This document shows positions 16,768 through 24,378 of a stretch of DNA of 30,300 nt, piece by piece. The notes beneath the pieces were generated by a model. The model was not told the origin of the DNA. It saw only the letters and a program-made list of their open reading frames with translations, and ran no database searches. A program made the position numbers and the translations under genes. Origin of the DNA: an uncultured Tabrizicola sp. (GTDB lineage Bacteria; Pseudomonadota; Alphaproteobacteria; Rhodobacterales; Rhodobacteraceae); contig CALLZQ010000285.1 in NCBI GenBank assembly GCA_937858255.1, positions 1 to 30,300 of the forward strand. The letters are read 5' to 3'. Position 1 is the stretch's first letter. Each line of letters opens with the position of its first letter.

Positions 16768-18635
16768 AGCACTTCCCCCCGCAGCAGGAGGTCCTTGATC
16801 AGCTCAATCTGCCCCTCGGCGCGGCGCAGATCGTTGCGGGCTTGGGTCAGCCGGTGTTCGGTCTCGTCCTGATGCTGTTTCAGCGCCTCGGCCTGTTTGC
16901 GGCTGTCGGCCAGCGCGGCTTCGGTGGTCTGGGTCTTTTCCTCGGCGGCCTTGGCGCGGGTTTCAAGGGTGCCGGCTCTCTCGGTGGCCGCTTTGGCTCG
17001 GGTTTCATGCTCGGCCCGGGCGCGTTCCTTTGCTTCGAGAGCGGCGCGGGCCTCGGCAAGGGCGGCTTCGATGGCCTGGGCCTTTTCCTCGGCGGCTTTG
17101 GCACGGGCCTCGGCGGCATTGGCGCGGTTCGCGGCGCCGGTGCGGGCAGCTTCCAGATCCTTGGCCCGGGTCTCTGCCTCGGTCAGGGCCTGGGTTTTCG
17201 CATTCAGTGCGCCGCGTGTCTCGTTCAGCGTGGCTTGCAGGGGCGCGAGCTGTTTTGCCTGTGTTTCGACCTTGGCCAGATGTTCGGCGCGGGACGCGGC
17301 TTCTTTCTGGAGGGTCTCGCGTGCGATCTCGGCTTTGATCAGGGCGGCGCTCTTGGCCTCTGCGGTGCTGCGCGCCTCATCCAGCGCGGTTTGCAGCATT
17401 TCGGCCTTTTCCTGGGCCTGCGCCTCGAGCCTGACCATCTGTTCTGCCAGTGCCACGATTTCGGCCAGGGCGGCGTCGCGTTCGGCCTCGGTGGCCTTGG
17501 CGCGGGCGGCATGTTCGGCCCGGGCGCGCTCTTTGGCCTCGGTCGCGCTGCGGGCTTCGATCGCGGCGGCTTCAGCGGTGCGGGCCTTGTCCTCTGCCGC
17601 GGTGAGGCGGGCCTCGGCCTCGGCCAGAGATCCGGTACGGTTGTCCAGCGCGGCGCGGGCTTCGTCCAATGCCGCTTGCAGCGCGCTGGCCTGATCTCTG
17701 GCCTGGGCCTCGACCTTGGCCAGATGTTCGGCAACGGTGGCGGCCTCGGCCCGGATGGCGTCACGCTCGGCCTCGATTTCGGCCATCGCGGCGCCCGTCG
17801 CCTCTAATGCTGACTTGAGGGCCGCAAGCTCTTCGGCCTGTGCCCGGGCGGTGGCCTGTGCTGCTGCGGCCGCCGCCTCGGCGGCGGCGGCCCGGTCTTC
17901 GACGGCCTTGAGGCGGGCTTCCTGATCGGCGCGGAGGCGCTCTCTTGCCTCGGTGGCTTCGGCGGCGGCAGCCTCGGCCGCTGCCAGCGCGGCCTTGAGG
18001 GCGCGCAGCGCCGGATCGGCCTGCCAGGTAACAACAGGCCAGTCCGGGTCGGTCAGATCCTCTCCCGCCCGGGCAAAGCCCTCGGCCGTCAGCCAGGCCT
18101 CGATCTCGGCCAGCGGGCTGGCGCCCTCATAGAACACTTCGGTGCCGGCGCGCAGCACCAGATGGCGGATCCGCTCCAGCCCCCCGGCGGCCTTCCAGCC
18201 GCGCAACAGCGCCAGTTCCGACCCCGGCGCATCCAGCATCAGATCGATCACCTGCCCCTCAAGCCCGGTCTGCCGTAACAGCATCGCCGGCGAAATCACC
18301 GGCACCGGCTGATGGCGGGTGATGCGCAACCCCGGAAACAGCGCCTTCAGCGCCGGGGCCGGGGCGTGAAAGCTGCTGAGGGCGGCGAAATTCATCTGCA
18401 ACAGATCGGCCCGCACCTCGCCGGCCGCAGGATCCTGATCCTCGACCAGCCCCAGCGCCAACAGGCTGTCGCCCTCGGCCAGGCCCTGTTGCAGCGCCCG
18501 CGCCTGATCGGGGTCAGGCTGGATCAGGATGCGGCGCAGCCCCGCGCTGCCGGCCGGCGCGGTAACTGCCGCCTCCTCCCGGGCGCCGATATGGACAAGC
18601 GCGGCAGGCTGGGAGGGCAGATCGGCAGTAGACAT
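16764..18635 (-). CDS. FkbM-like N-terminal domain fused to a long Ala/Glu coiled coil
   Basis: A 623-residue protein. Residues about 10-205 resemble the FkbM-type SAM methyltransferase fold (VHIGAREE, ILIQPDPDQARALQQ, VIDLMLDAPGSELALLRGW, RHLVLRAGTEVFYEG). The first glycine-rich SAM loop looks degenerate, so catalytic activity is doubtful. From about 207 to 610 there is an almost uninterrupted Ala/Glu/Lys/Arg heptad-like coiled coil, with internal repetition (AEHLAKVEAQA and AEHLAKVETQA about 150 residues apart). No signal peptide or membrane helix. The stop overlaps the sulfotransferase-like start, so the two proteins are probably made in coordinated amounts. Possible scaffold or glycan length-control partner, by analogy only. 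Confidence 0.8.
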   Translation of the reverse strand: MSTADLPSQPAALVHIGAREEAAVTAPAGSAGLRRILIQPDPDQARALQQGLAEGDSLLALGLVEDQDPAAGEVRADLLQMNFAALSSFHAPAPALKALFPGLRITRHQPVPVISPAMLLRQTGLEGQVIDLMLDAPGSELALLRGWKAAGGLERIRHLVLRAGTEVFYEGASPLAEIEAWLTAEGFARAGEDLTDPDWPVVTWQADPALRALKAALAAAEAAAAEATEARERLRADQEARLKAVEDRAAAAEAAAAAAQATARAQAEELAALKSALEATGAAMAEIEAERDAIRAEAATVAEHLAKVEAQARDQASALQAALDEARAALDNRTGSLAEAEARLTAAEDKARTAEAAAIEARSATEAKERARAEHAARAKATEAERDAALAEIVALAEQMVRLEAQAQEKAEMLQTALDEARSTAEAKSAALIKAEIARETLQKEAASRAEHLAKVETQAKQLAPLQATLNETRGALNAKTQALTEAETRAKDLEAARTGAANRANAAEARAKAAEEKAQAIEAALAEARAALEAKERARAEHETRAKAATERAGTLETRAKAAEEKTQTTEAALADSRKQAEALKQHQDETEHRLTQARNDLRRAEGQIELIKDLLLRGEVL

Positions 18636-18645
18636 CGGGGCAACC

Positions 18646-18661
18646 TTTGAGTGTATTCAAA
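18646..18661. promoter_or_regulatory. Small dyad TTTGA-N6-TCAAA upstream of coiled-coil gene
   Basis: TTTGAGTGTATTCAAA lies 11-26 bases before the coiled-coil gene ATG, in the 215-bp gap between that gene and the divergent secretion operon. The position would suit an operator or leader element. The dyad is short and could be chance. Elsewhere in the gap TATACA (18744-18749) is a possible -10 for the secretion genes, without a good -35. Confidence 0.25.
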
Positions 18662-18850
18662 TCAGCGCTGACCATAGGCAGGAAAACCGGGGATGTCATC
18701 CATGGCTGTGTGGGCATGGCATAGGCTTGTGTGACAGGGTGGCTATACAAACGCCGCAGCCTTGGGCAAAAGGGACGCAATGAATTTTAAGCAATGGATT
18801 TCGGGCCATGCCGGCGTGCTGCTGCTGCCCGGGCCAGGGGGGAAGACAAG

Positions 18851-20602
18851 ATGACCGCCGCTCCTGCAGGCAGGCCGCAACCCCGCACCGGGCTGGCCGA
18901 GATCGCCAAGGTGCAATCGGCCTCACGCGGGCTGTTGCTGACCGCGATCCTGTTCAGCGTTTTCGTCAATCTGCTGACGCTGACCGGGCCGCTCTACATG
19001 TTGCAGGTCTATGACCGGGTGCTGGGCAGCCGGTCCGAGGCGACGCTGGTCGCGCTCTCGGCCATCGTGATCGTGCTGTTTCTGGCCATGGGCCTGTTGG
19101 ATCATGCCCGCTCGCGGCTGATGGCACGGGTGGGGGCGCGGCTTCAGGCGGGCCTTGACCGGCGGGTGTTCGAGGCGGCGGTGACGCGCGCGGGCCTTGT
19201 GCCGGGCGATGCGCTGGCTGCATCGGCGCAGCGCGATCTGGAATCGATGCAGCGGTTCTGGGCCTCGCCGGTGGCGACGGCGCTGATGGACATGCCCTGG
19301 ACCCCTCTGTTTCTGGCCGCCATCTTCATCTTTCACCCGATGCTGGGCTGGTTCGCCCTGGCCTCGGGGGTGATCCTGATCGCCATCGCGCTGATCAATC
19401 AGGCGGTCAGCAAGACCTCGATCCTGCGCGCCAATGCGGCGGCGGTGGCGGCCGAGCGGCAGGCCGACCGGCTGAAATCCGAGGCCGAGACGCTGCGCGC
19501 CCTTGGCATGACCGAGGCGGCGTTTCAGCGTTGGTCGGCGGCGCGGGGGGAATCGCTGAAATCGGGCCTGTCGAGTGCCGATCTGGGCGGCGGCTTTTCC
19601 ACCGCGACGCGCACGCTGCGGCTGTTTTTGCAATCGGCCATCCTTGGCCTTGGCGCCTGGCTGGTGCTGCGGGGCGAGATGACGGCGGGCGGCATGATTG
19701 CCGGTTCCATCGTGATGGGCCGGGCGCTGGCGCCGATCGAGCAGGCCATCGGCCAATGGGCCGTGCTGACCCGGGCACGGGAAGGCAAGGCCAATCTGGG
19801 CCAGTTGCTGGCGCTGCAACCGCCCGAGCCGGAACGGACCGCCCTGCCCCGCCCGCGCGCGCTGGTCGATGTCGAGAACCTGTCGGTGGTCCTGCCGGGG
19901 CTGAATGCGCCGGTGCTGCGCGGTGTCTCCTTCCGGCTGGAGCCGGGACAGGCGCTTGGCATCATCGGCCCCTCGGGGGCGGGGAAATCGACACTGGGCC
20001 GGGCGCTGGTCGGGGCGATCCGGCCGGCGGCGGGGCGCATCCGGCTGGATGGGGCGGAACTGGGCCAGTACGATCCGGCCCGGCTGGGCAGCTATTTCGG
20101 CTATCTGCCGCAGACCGTCTCGCTGTTCGAGACCACGATCACCGACAATATCGCCCGGCTGGCGCCCGCGCCCGATGCCGAAAAGGTGGTGGCGGCGGCC
20201 AAGGCGGCGGCGGCGCATGACATGATCCTGCATCTGCCCAATGGCTATGACACCCGTCTGGGGGGGCTGGGTGGCCAGCTCTCGGGCGGGCAGGTGCAGC
20301 GGGTGGGGCTGGCGCGGGCGCTTTATGGCGATCCGGTACTCTTGGTGCTGGATGAGCCGAATTCCAACCTCGACAACGATGGCTCGATCGCGCTGAACAA
20401 TGCCATCCGCAAGATCAAGGCCGAGGGCGGCAGTGTGGTGGTCATCGCCCATCGTCCGGCAGCAATTCAGGAATGCGATCTGCTTCTTGTGCTGGAAGAG
20501 GGGCAGCGCCGCGCCTTTGGTCCGCGGGACGAGGTGCTGCGCGGCATGGTCAAGAATGCGACGGAAATCGTGCGGTCCAAGGGCCCCGGAGGCGTATCAT
20601 GA
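18851..20602 (+). CDS. prtD: Type I secretion ABC transporter (permease/ATPase, PrtD family)
   Basis: A 583-residue inner-membrane exporter half-transporter. The membrane domain (about 25-310) has hydrophobic segments at 28-48, 65-83, 152-182 and 260-290, with the family sequence LTGPLYMLQVYDRVLGSRS at 43-61. The ATPase domain shows Walker A GPSGAGKST (373-381), Q-loop PQTVSLF (420-426), signature LSGGQ (477-481), Walker B LLVLDEP (497-503), SNLD and switch His534 (AHRP). The length matches PrtD rather than HlyB, and no C39-like N-terminal domain is present. Start ATG 18851 has GGGGGAAG just upstream. It pairs with the HlyD-type adaptor through an ATGA overlap and likely exports the four RTX proteins in this window. 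Confidence 0.95.
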   Translation: MTAAPAGRPQPRTGLAEIAKVQSASRGLLLTAILFSVFVNLLTLTGPLYMLQVYDRVLGSRSEATLVALSAIVIVLFLAMGLLDHARSRLMARVGARLQAGLDRRVFEAAVTRAGLVPGDALAASAQRDLESMQRFWASPVATALMDMPWTPLFLAAIFIFHPMLGWFALASGVILIAIALINQAVSKTSILRANAAAVAAERQADRLKSEAETLRALGMTEAAFQRWSAARGESLKSGLSSADLGGGFSTATRTLRLFLQSAILGLGAWLVLRGEMTAGGMIAGSIVMGRALAPIEQAIGQWAVLTRAREGKANLGQLLALQPPEPERTALPRPRALVDVENLSVVLPGLNAPVLRGVSFRLEPGQALGIIGPSGAGKSTLGRALVGAIRPAAGRIRLDGAELGQYDPARLGSYFGYLPQTVSLFETTITDNIARLAPAPDAEKVVAAAKAAAAHDMILHLPNGYDTRLGGLGGQLSGGQVQRVGLARALYGDPVLLVLDEPNSNLDNDGSIALNNAIRKIKAEGGSVVVIAHRPAAIQECDLLLVLEEGQRRAFGPRDEVLRGMVKNATEIVRSKGPGGVS

Positions 20603-21903
20603 GCCAGGAAAACCCCCTGTCGTTTCTGCGGGCCGGCCGTGCGCTCTGGCTGGGCTGGATTACCCTGGCGCTTCTGGTCGGGGGCCTTGGCGCCTGGTCG
20701 GTCCTGACCACCATCTCGGGTGCGGTCGTGGCCCCGGGGCGGGTCGAGGTCGAGCTGAACCGTCAGGTCCTGCAACATCCCGATGGCGGGGTGGTGGCCG
20801 AGATTCTCGTGGCCGAGGGCGACAGCGTGGCGCTGGGGCAGGTGATGATCCGCCTCGACGGGACGCTGGTGAAATCCGAACTCGCCATTGTCGAGGGGCA
20901 ACTCTCCGAGGTGCAGGCACGCCGCGCCCGGCTGGAGGCGGAACAGGATGGGCGCGATACGCTCGACCTGCCCGAAGATCTGCTGAACCGGGCCGCTGCC
21001 GATCCGCAGGTGGCCGAACAGGTCGAGGGGCAAAAGCGGCTTTTCACCGCCCGGGCCGAGACTTTGGCGCGCACGCTCGAACAGCTTGAGCGGCGCAAGG
21101 CGCAGACCCTGTCGCAGATCGAAGGCATCGACGCCCAGTCGGCGGCGCTGACCACCCAGCTTGAGCTGATCGCCAAGGAACTGGCCGATCAGCGGGCGCT
21201 GCTGGACAAGGGGCTGGCGCAGGCGCCGCGGGTGCTGGCGCTGGAGCGCGAGGCGGCGCGGCTGGAAGGGCAGGTGGGGGAACTGACCTCTTCCCGCGCC
21301 CAGGCCGAGGGCCGGGTGACCGAGATTGACCTGCAAATGCTGGGGCTGAGCGCGCAGCGGCGCGAACAGGCCAGCGAGGCGCTGCGCGACATCGGGTCGA
21401 GCGAATTGCAACTGATCCAGCGGCAGCGGGCCTTGGCCGAACAGGTGGCCCGGCTGGACATCCGCGCCCCCGCCTCGGGCACGGTGCTGGGCCTGCAAGT
21501 CACCACGCCGCGCGCGGTGATCCGCCCCGCCGATCCGGTGGCCTATATCATCCCGCAGGATCGCCCGCTGATCATCACCGTGCAGGTCTCGCCCATCCAT
21601 GTCGATGAGGTGCAGGTGGGTCAGCCGGCCAAGCTGGTGTTCCCGGCCTTTTCCAGCCGCACCACGCCCGAACTCAACGGACAGGTGGCGCTGATCTCGG
21701 CCGATGCGCTGAGCGACAGCACCGGTCAGACCTATTACCGGGCCGAGATCGCGCTGGGGCCGGAAGAGGCGGAACGGCTGGGCCATCCGCTGTTGCCCGG
21801 GATGCCGGTCGATGCCTTCATCCAGACCACGCCACGCACGCCGCTGGCCTATCTGATCAAGCCTTTTGCCGATTACTTCATCTACGCTTTCCGCGAGACC
21901 TGA
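20599..21903 (+). CDS. hlyD: HlyD-family type I secretion membrane-fusion (adaptor) protein
   Basis: A 434-residue periplasmic adaptor. One membrane-spanning helix lies at about 17-37 after a short cytoplasmic tail. Then comes the first half of the lipoyl domain (GGVVAEILVAEGDSVALGQVMIRLD), a long alpha-helical hairpin (about 95-285, rich in Glu/Gln/Arg), the second lipoyl half (LDIRAPASGTVLGLQV) and a beta-barrel with the conserved GMPVDAFIQT near 400. It bridges the ABC transporter to an outer-membrane TolC-type channel, which is not encoded in this window. GGAG precedes the ATG, which overlaps the transporter stop as ATGA. The stop is four bases before the probable parS palindromes. Confidence 0.95.
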   Translation: MSQENPLSFLRAGRALWLGWITLALLVGGLGAWSVLTTISGAVVAPGRVEVELNRQVLQHPDGGVVAEILVAEGDSVALGQVMIRLDGTLVKSELAIVEGQLSEVQARRARLEAEQDGRDTLDLPEDLLNRAAADPQVAEQVEGQKRLFTARAETLARTLEQLERRKAQTLSQIEGIDAQSAALTTQLELIAKELADQRALLDKGLAQAPRVLALEREAARLEGQVGELTSSRAQAEGRVTEIDLQMLGLSAQRREQASEALRDIGSSELQLIQRQRALAEQVARLDIRAPASGTVLGLQVTTPRAVIRPADPVAYIIPQDRPLIITVQVSPIHVDEVQVGQPAKLVFPAFSSRTTPELNGQVALISADALSDSTGQTYYRAEIALGPEEAERLGHPLLPGMPVDAFIQTTPRTPLAYLIKPFADYFIYAFRET

Positions 21904-21906
21904 GTG

Positions 21907-21934
21907 CCGGGATTTGTCCGCGGACAAATCCCGG
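21907..21934. promoter_or_regulatory. Probable parS partition site 1 (28-bp perfect palindrome)
   Basis: A perfect 28-bp palindrome centred between 21920 and 21921, with core TTTGTCCGCGGACAAA flanked by symmetric GGGA/TCCC bases. It lies between the stop codons of hlyD and the convergent repB. RepB/ParB proteins of this family bind palindromes of 14-16 bp near their genes, so this is a good candidate centromere. As RNA it would also fold into a hairpin and might help terminate the secretion operon, though no U-run follows. Confidence 0.72.
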
Positions 21935-21945
21935 TTTCGGCCAGT

Positions 21946-21963
21946 GATTGTCCGCGGACAATC
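21946..21963. promoter_or_regulatory. Probable parS partition site 2 (18-bp perfect palindrome)
   Basis: GATTGTCCGCGGACAATC is a perfect palindrome sharing the 14-bp core TTGTCCGCGGACAA with site 1. The two centres are 34 bp apart. The shared core in non-identical flanks argues for a protein-binding site rather than a simple terminator. Site 2 ends seven bases before the repB stop. I did not notice another copy of the core in the window. Confidence 0.72.
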
Positions 21964-21970
21964 CGGGGCG

Positions 21971-22978
21971 TTACTGGCCCGATTTCGTCTCTGACCAGCG
22001 GGAATAGAGCCGCAGGATCTCGGCCTCGGCCTCGGCCCGCAGCCAATCGGCAAAGCCGGGATCGGCGCCAAAGCGCAGGGTCAGCGAGCGTGGCGCATCG
22101 CGCAATTCGGCAATCACCGTGCCATCCGGCAGGCAGATCGGGCGCAGGGCAGGGGGGGCGGGGGCCTCTTCGGTTGCCGGGGCGGTGGCCTTGCGCCGCG
22201 CCGCCTGTGCCGCCGCCAAAACCTGCATGAAGCGCGCATCCGAAGCCTGATCGCCGGGGGGCAAATCAGAGACTAACATGGCCAGATCCAGCTCTGGCAG
22301 CAGGGCCAGATCGGCCAGTTCCTCCCAGCGGCGACGACCGATCCCATGGGCCGGGCCGATGTGATGGATCACCCCGGCGGGCACCGCGCGGGCCACCTTG
22401 GTCATCCGCGACAGCATCGGCCGGTCGGTGGCCAGCGCCTCGGTAATCACCTCGGCGCTATAGCCGGCATCGGCCAGTTCCGTGGCAAACAGCGCCTTTT
22501 CAACAAAGCTGGGGTCGAGGCGCTGGCTGTTTTCCTGCCCCTGCGCCAGCACCGCCTGTTCATCGCTGAGGGTGCGCACCAAGGCCCGCGCCGGCATCCC
22601 CGCCAGCCGCAGCGCCCGCAGCCGCCGCCGGCCATAGACGATGCGATAGCGCCCCGGATGGCCGGGCAGCGGGCGCACCATGATCGGCACCTGCTGACCA
22701 TGCTGGCGCAGGCTTTCTGCCAGATCGGCCACATCGGCATCGGAAATGCCCAGCCGGTCGCGCGGCCCGTCTTCCTCGATCAGATCGGGGTCGATCTCGC
22801 GCACCGCATTCGACGACAGGTCGCGCAGCGTTGCCTTCATCCCCGACATGGCGCCGGTTTCGGGAAAGCGCGATTTGGCCATGTTAGAGCCGTTTTCGTC
22901 ACTATTCCCGCCTGTGAGCGAGGGGGCAGGCCCCTCGGGCGGCGGGGGCGGGGGCTGAAACAGATTGCGCCGTGCCAT
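21971..22978 (-). CDS. repB: RepB/ParB-type plasmid partition protein
   Basis: A 335-residue ParB-family DNA-binding protein of RepABC-type length. A Pro-rich N-terminus (QPPPPPPEG) is followed by a ParB/Srx nuclease-like domain at about 60-150 (VPIMVRPLPGHPGRYRIVYGRRRLRALRLAG) with the box GRRRLRA at 116-122 and QENSQR at 148-153. A helix-turn-helix follows at about 170-195 (YSAEVITEALATDRPMLSRM). It should bind the adjacent palindromes at 21907-21963 and work with RepA. Its ATG overlaps the repA stop (TGATG). No repC follows; the next gene downstream is the convergent hlyD. Confidence 0.9.
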   Translation of the reverse strand: MARRNLFQPPPPPPEGPAPSLTGGNSDENGSNMAKSRFPETGAMSGMKATLRDLSSNAVREIDPDLIEEDGPRDRLGISDADVADLAESLRQHGQQVPIMVRPLPGHPGRYRIVYGRRRLRALRLAGMPARALVRTLSDEQAVLAQGQENSQRLDPSFVEKALFATELADAGYSAEVITEALATDRPMLSRMTKVARAVPAGVIHHIGPAHGIGRRRWEELADLALLPELDLAMLVSDLPPGDQASDARFMQVLAAAQAARRKATAPATEEAPAPPALRPICLPDGTVIAELRDAPRSLTLRFGADPGFADWLRAEAEAEILRLYSRWSETKSGQ

Positions 22979-24180
22979 CAGTCGTTCCTCCGTCCCCAGG
23001 CGGCCTGAATTACCTGTTCGAATTCATCGGCCACGCCATTCACACTTTCCAAAATCCGGTCCAGCGTCTTGCGCAAGACCTGACTCTGATCCAGCTCATA
23101 GATGGTTTGCTGGGTCATCCCGGCATCCGAGACGGCGGTCGATTTCAGCATCGGCGTCGTCAGCACCTGATCGAGCAGGATCGAGCGCAGAAACCCCGCC
23201 ATCTGCGATTGCGGCACATCGGTCGGCTCATAGCGGGTGATCAGGAATTTGAGGAATTTCCAATCCGCCGGTCCGGCGGATTCCTCCAGCGTGCGCACCG
23301 TCTCGCCCGCCATTTCCAGAAACTGCGCCATTGAGGCGACGTCGAGCATGCTGGGCACCACGGTGATCAGCAGCCCGGTCGAAGCCAAGAGCGCCGACAT
23401 GGTGGTAAAGCCCAGTTGCGGCGGGCAGTCGATCAGCACCAGATCGTACTGGCTTTCCACCTCTTCCAGCGCGATGGCAAGGCGCTGGGTAAAGGGTGGG
23501 TCGATCCGGTGTTGCAGCGCATAGGCTGTCTCGGTCTCATATTCCGAGAGCAACAGCCCCGCCGGCGCCAGATCGAGATTGTGGAAATAGGTCTTGCGGA
23601 TCACCTGACTCAGCGGCAGCGGATCCTCATAGCGCAGCGCGTCATAGATCGTGCCGGCCTCGGCAAATTCCAGTTCCGGCCGATAGCCGAACATCGTGGT
23701 CAGGCTGGCCTGCGGATCAAGGTCGATCGCCAGCACCCGATAGCCGCGCAGGGCATAGCGCTGTGCCAGATGGATGGCGGTGGTGGTCTTGCAGGATCCG
23801 CCCTTGAAATTGACCACCGAGATCACCTGCAAGGGATCGCCCGCCCGCCGGCCCGGCAGATAGGCCTCACCATTGCGCCCGGTGCGCGCCATCACCTGAC
23901 GAATGCGGTCGATCTCTTCGGCGCTGTAGAGGCGCCGACCCCGGCTGTCGGTCTCGACCTCGGGAAAATCGCCATCCTGGTGACGCATCCGCAGGTTCGA
24001 CAGGCTGATGCCGGTCAGTTCCGACACTTCGGCCGGGTGGAACTTGCGCAGCAGCTTGCGCGTCTCGGGGTGAAAGCTGTTGCGCATATGGGCGTTCAGC
24101 GCATCCGAGAGGCGGCTCGCATTGGCGCCGATCACATCGGCGACCGAACCGCCGGGTTGCGGAGTGGGAGGGATGAGCAT
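22978..24180 (-). CDS. repA: RepA/ParA-type plasmid partition ATPase
   Basis: A 400-residue ParA-like ATPase. An N-terminal MerR-like helix-turn-helix (about 47-100, KFHPAEVSELTGISLSNLR, then GRRLYSAEEIDRIR) is typical of RepA proteins that repress their own operon. The deviant Walker A is NFKGGSCKTTT (about 124-134), followed by IDLDPQASLT and the Walker A-prime region LVLIDCPPQLGF. It should drive segregation of RepB-bound DNA. ATG 24180 is chosen for its AAAGG about seven bases upstream and because RepA N-termini begin in this region; further in-frame codons upstream reach 24270. It forms an operon with repB (one-base overlap). Confidence 0.92.
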   Translation of the reverse strand: MLIPPTPQPGGSVADVIGANASRLSDALNAHMRNSFHPETRKLLRKFHPAEVSELTGISLSNLRMRHQDGDFPEVETDSRGRRLYSAEEIDRIRQVMARTGRNGEAYLPGRRAGDPLQVISVVNFKGGSCKTTTAIHLAQRYALRGYRVLAIDLDPQASLTTMFGYRPELEFAEAGTIYDALRYEDPLPLSQVIRKTYFHNLDLAPAGLLLSEYETETAYALQHRIDPPFTQRLAIALEEVESQYDLVLIDCPPQLGFTTMSALLASTGLLITVVPSMLDVASMAQFLEMAGETVRTLEESAGPADWKFLKFLITRYEPTDVPQSQMAGFLRSILLDQVLTTPMLKSTAVSDAGMTQQTIYELDQSQVLRKTLDRILESVNGVADEFEQVIQAAWGRRND

Positions 24181-24215
24181 CTGGGGGCCTTTATTCGCGG
24201 TCACGTGGTCTTTTG

Positions 24216-24238
24216 ACGCAAGATGGCGTATAAAACGC
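24216..24238. promoter_or_regulatory. Alternating ACGC/GCGT dyads upstream of repA
   Basis: In the A/T-rich part of the 198-bp repA/phosphohexomutase intergenic region, ACGC (24216-24219), GCGT (24226-24229) and ACGC (24235-24238) form two overlapping dyads with 6- and 5-base spacers. TTGACG at 24213-24218 could be a -35 element on the plus strand and TATACG (minus strand, complement of 24226-24231) a -10 for repA. It is a plausible RepA autoregulation operator; unproven. Confidence 0.35.
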
Positions 24239-24378
24239 AATTTAGCGATAGAAAACTGTTTCACCCGCAAGATTTTGTAGCCAAAGCATTTGTCCGGCCT
24301 GACCTGCCGATGCAGCAGGCTTTTGCCGGGGCGGCGGGGATGCTATGGCAAGGAGAGATATTTTCAGGAGATCCCTTC

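Noticed and set aside
18720..18750. Sigma-70 promoter for the secretion operon (TTGTGT ... TATACA)
   Set aside because: The spacing between the hexamers is about 11 bases, too short, and no better -35 is present.
21907..21934. Palindrome read only as an intrinsic terminator of hlyD
   Set aside because: No U-run follows, and the core is repeated 34 bp away in different flanks beside repB, which fits a protein-binding site better. A secondary termination role remains possible.
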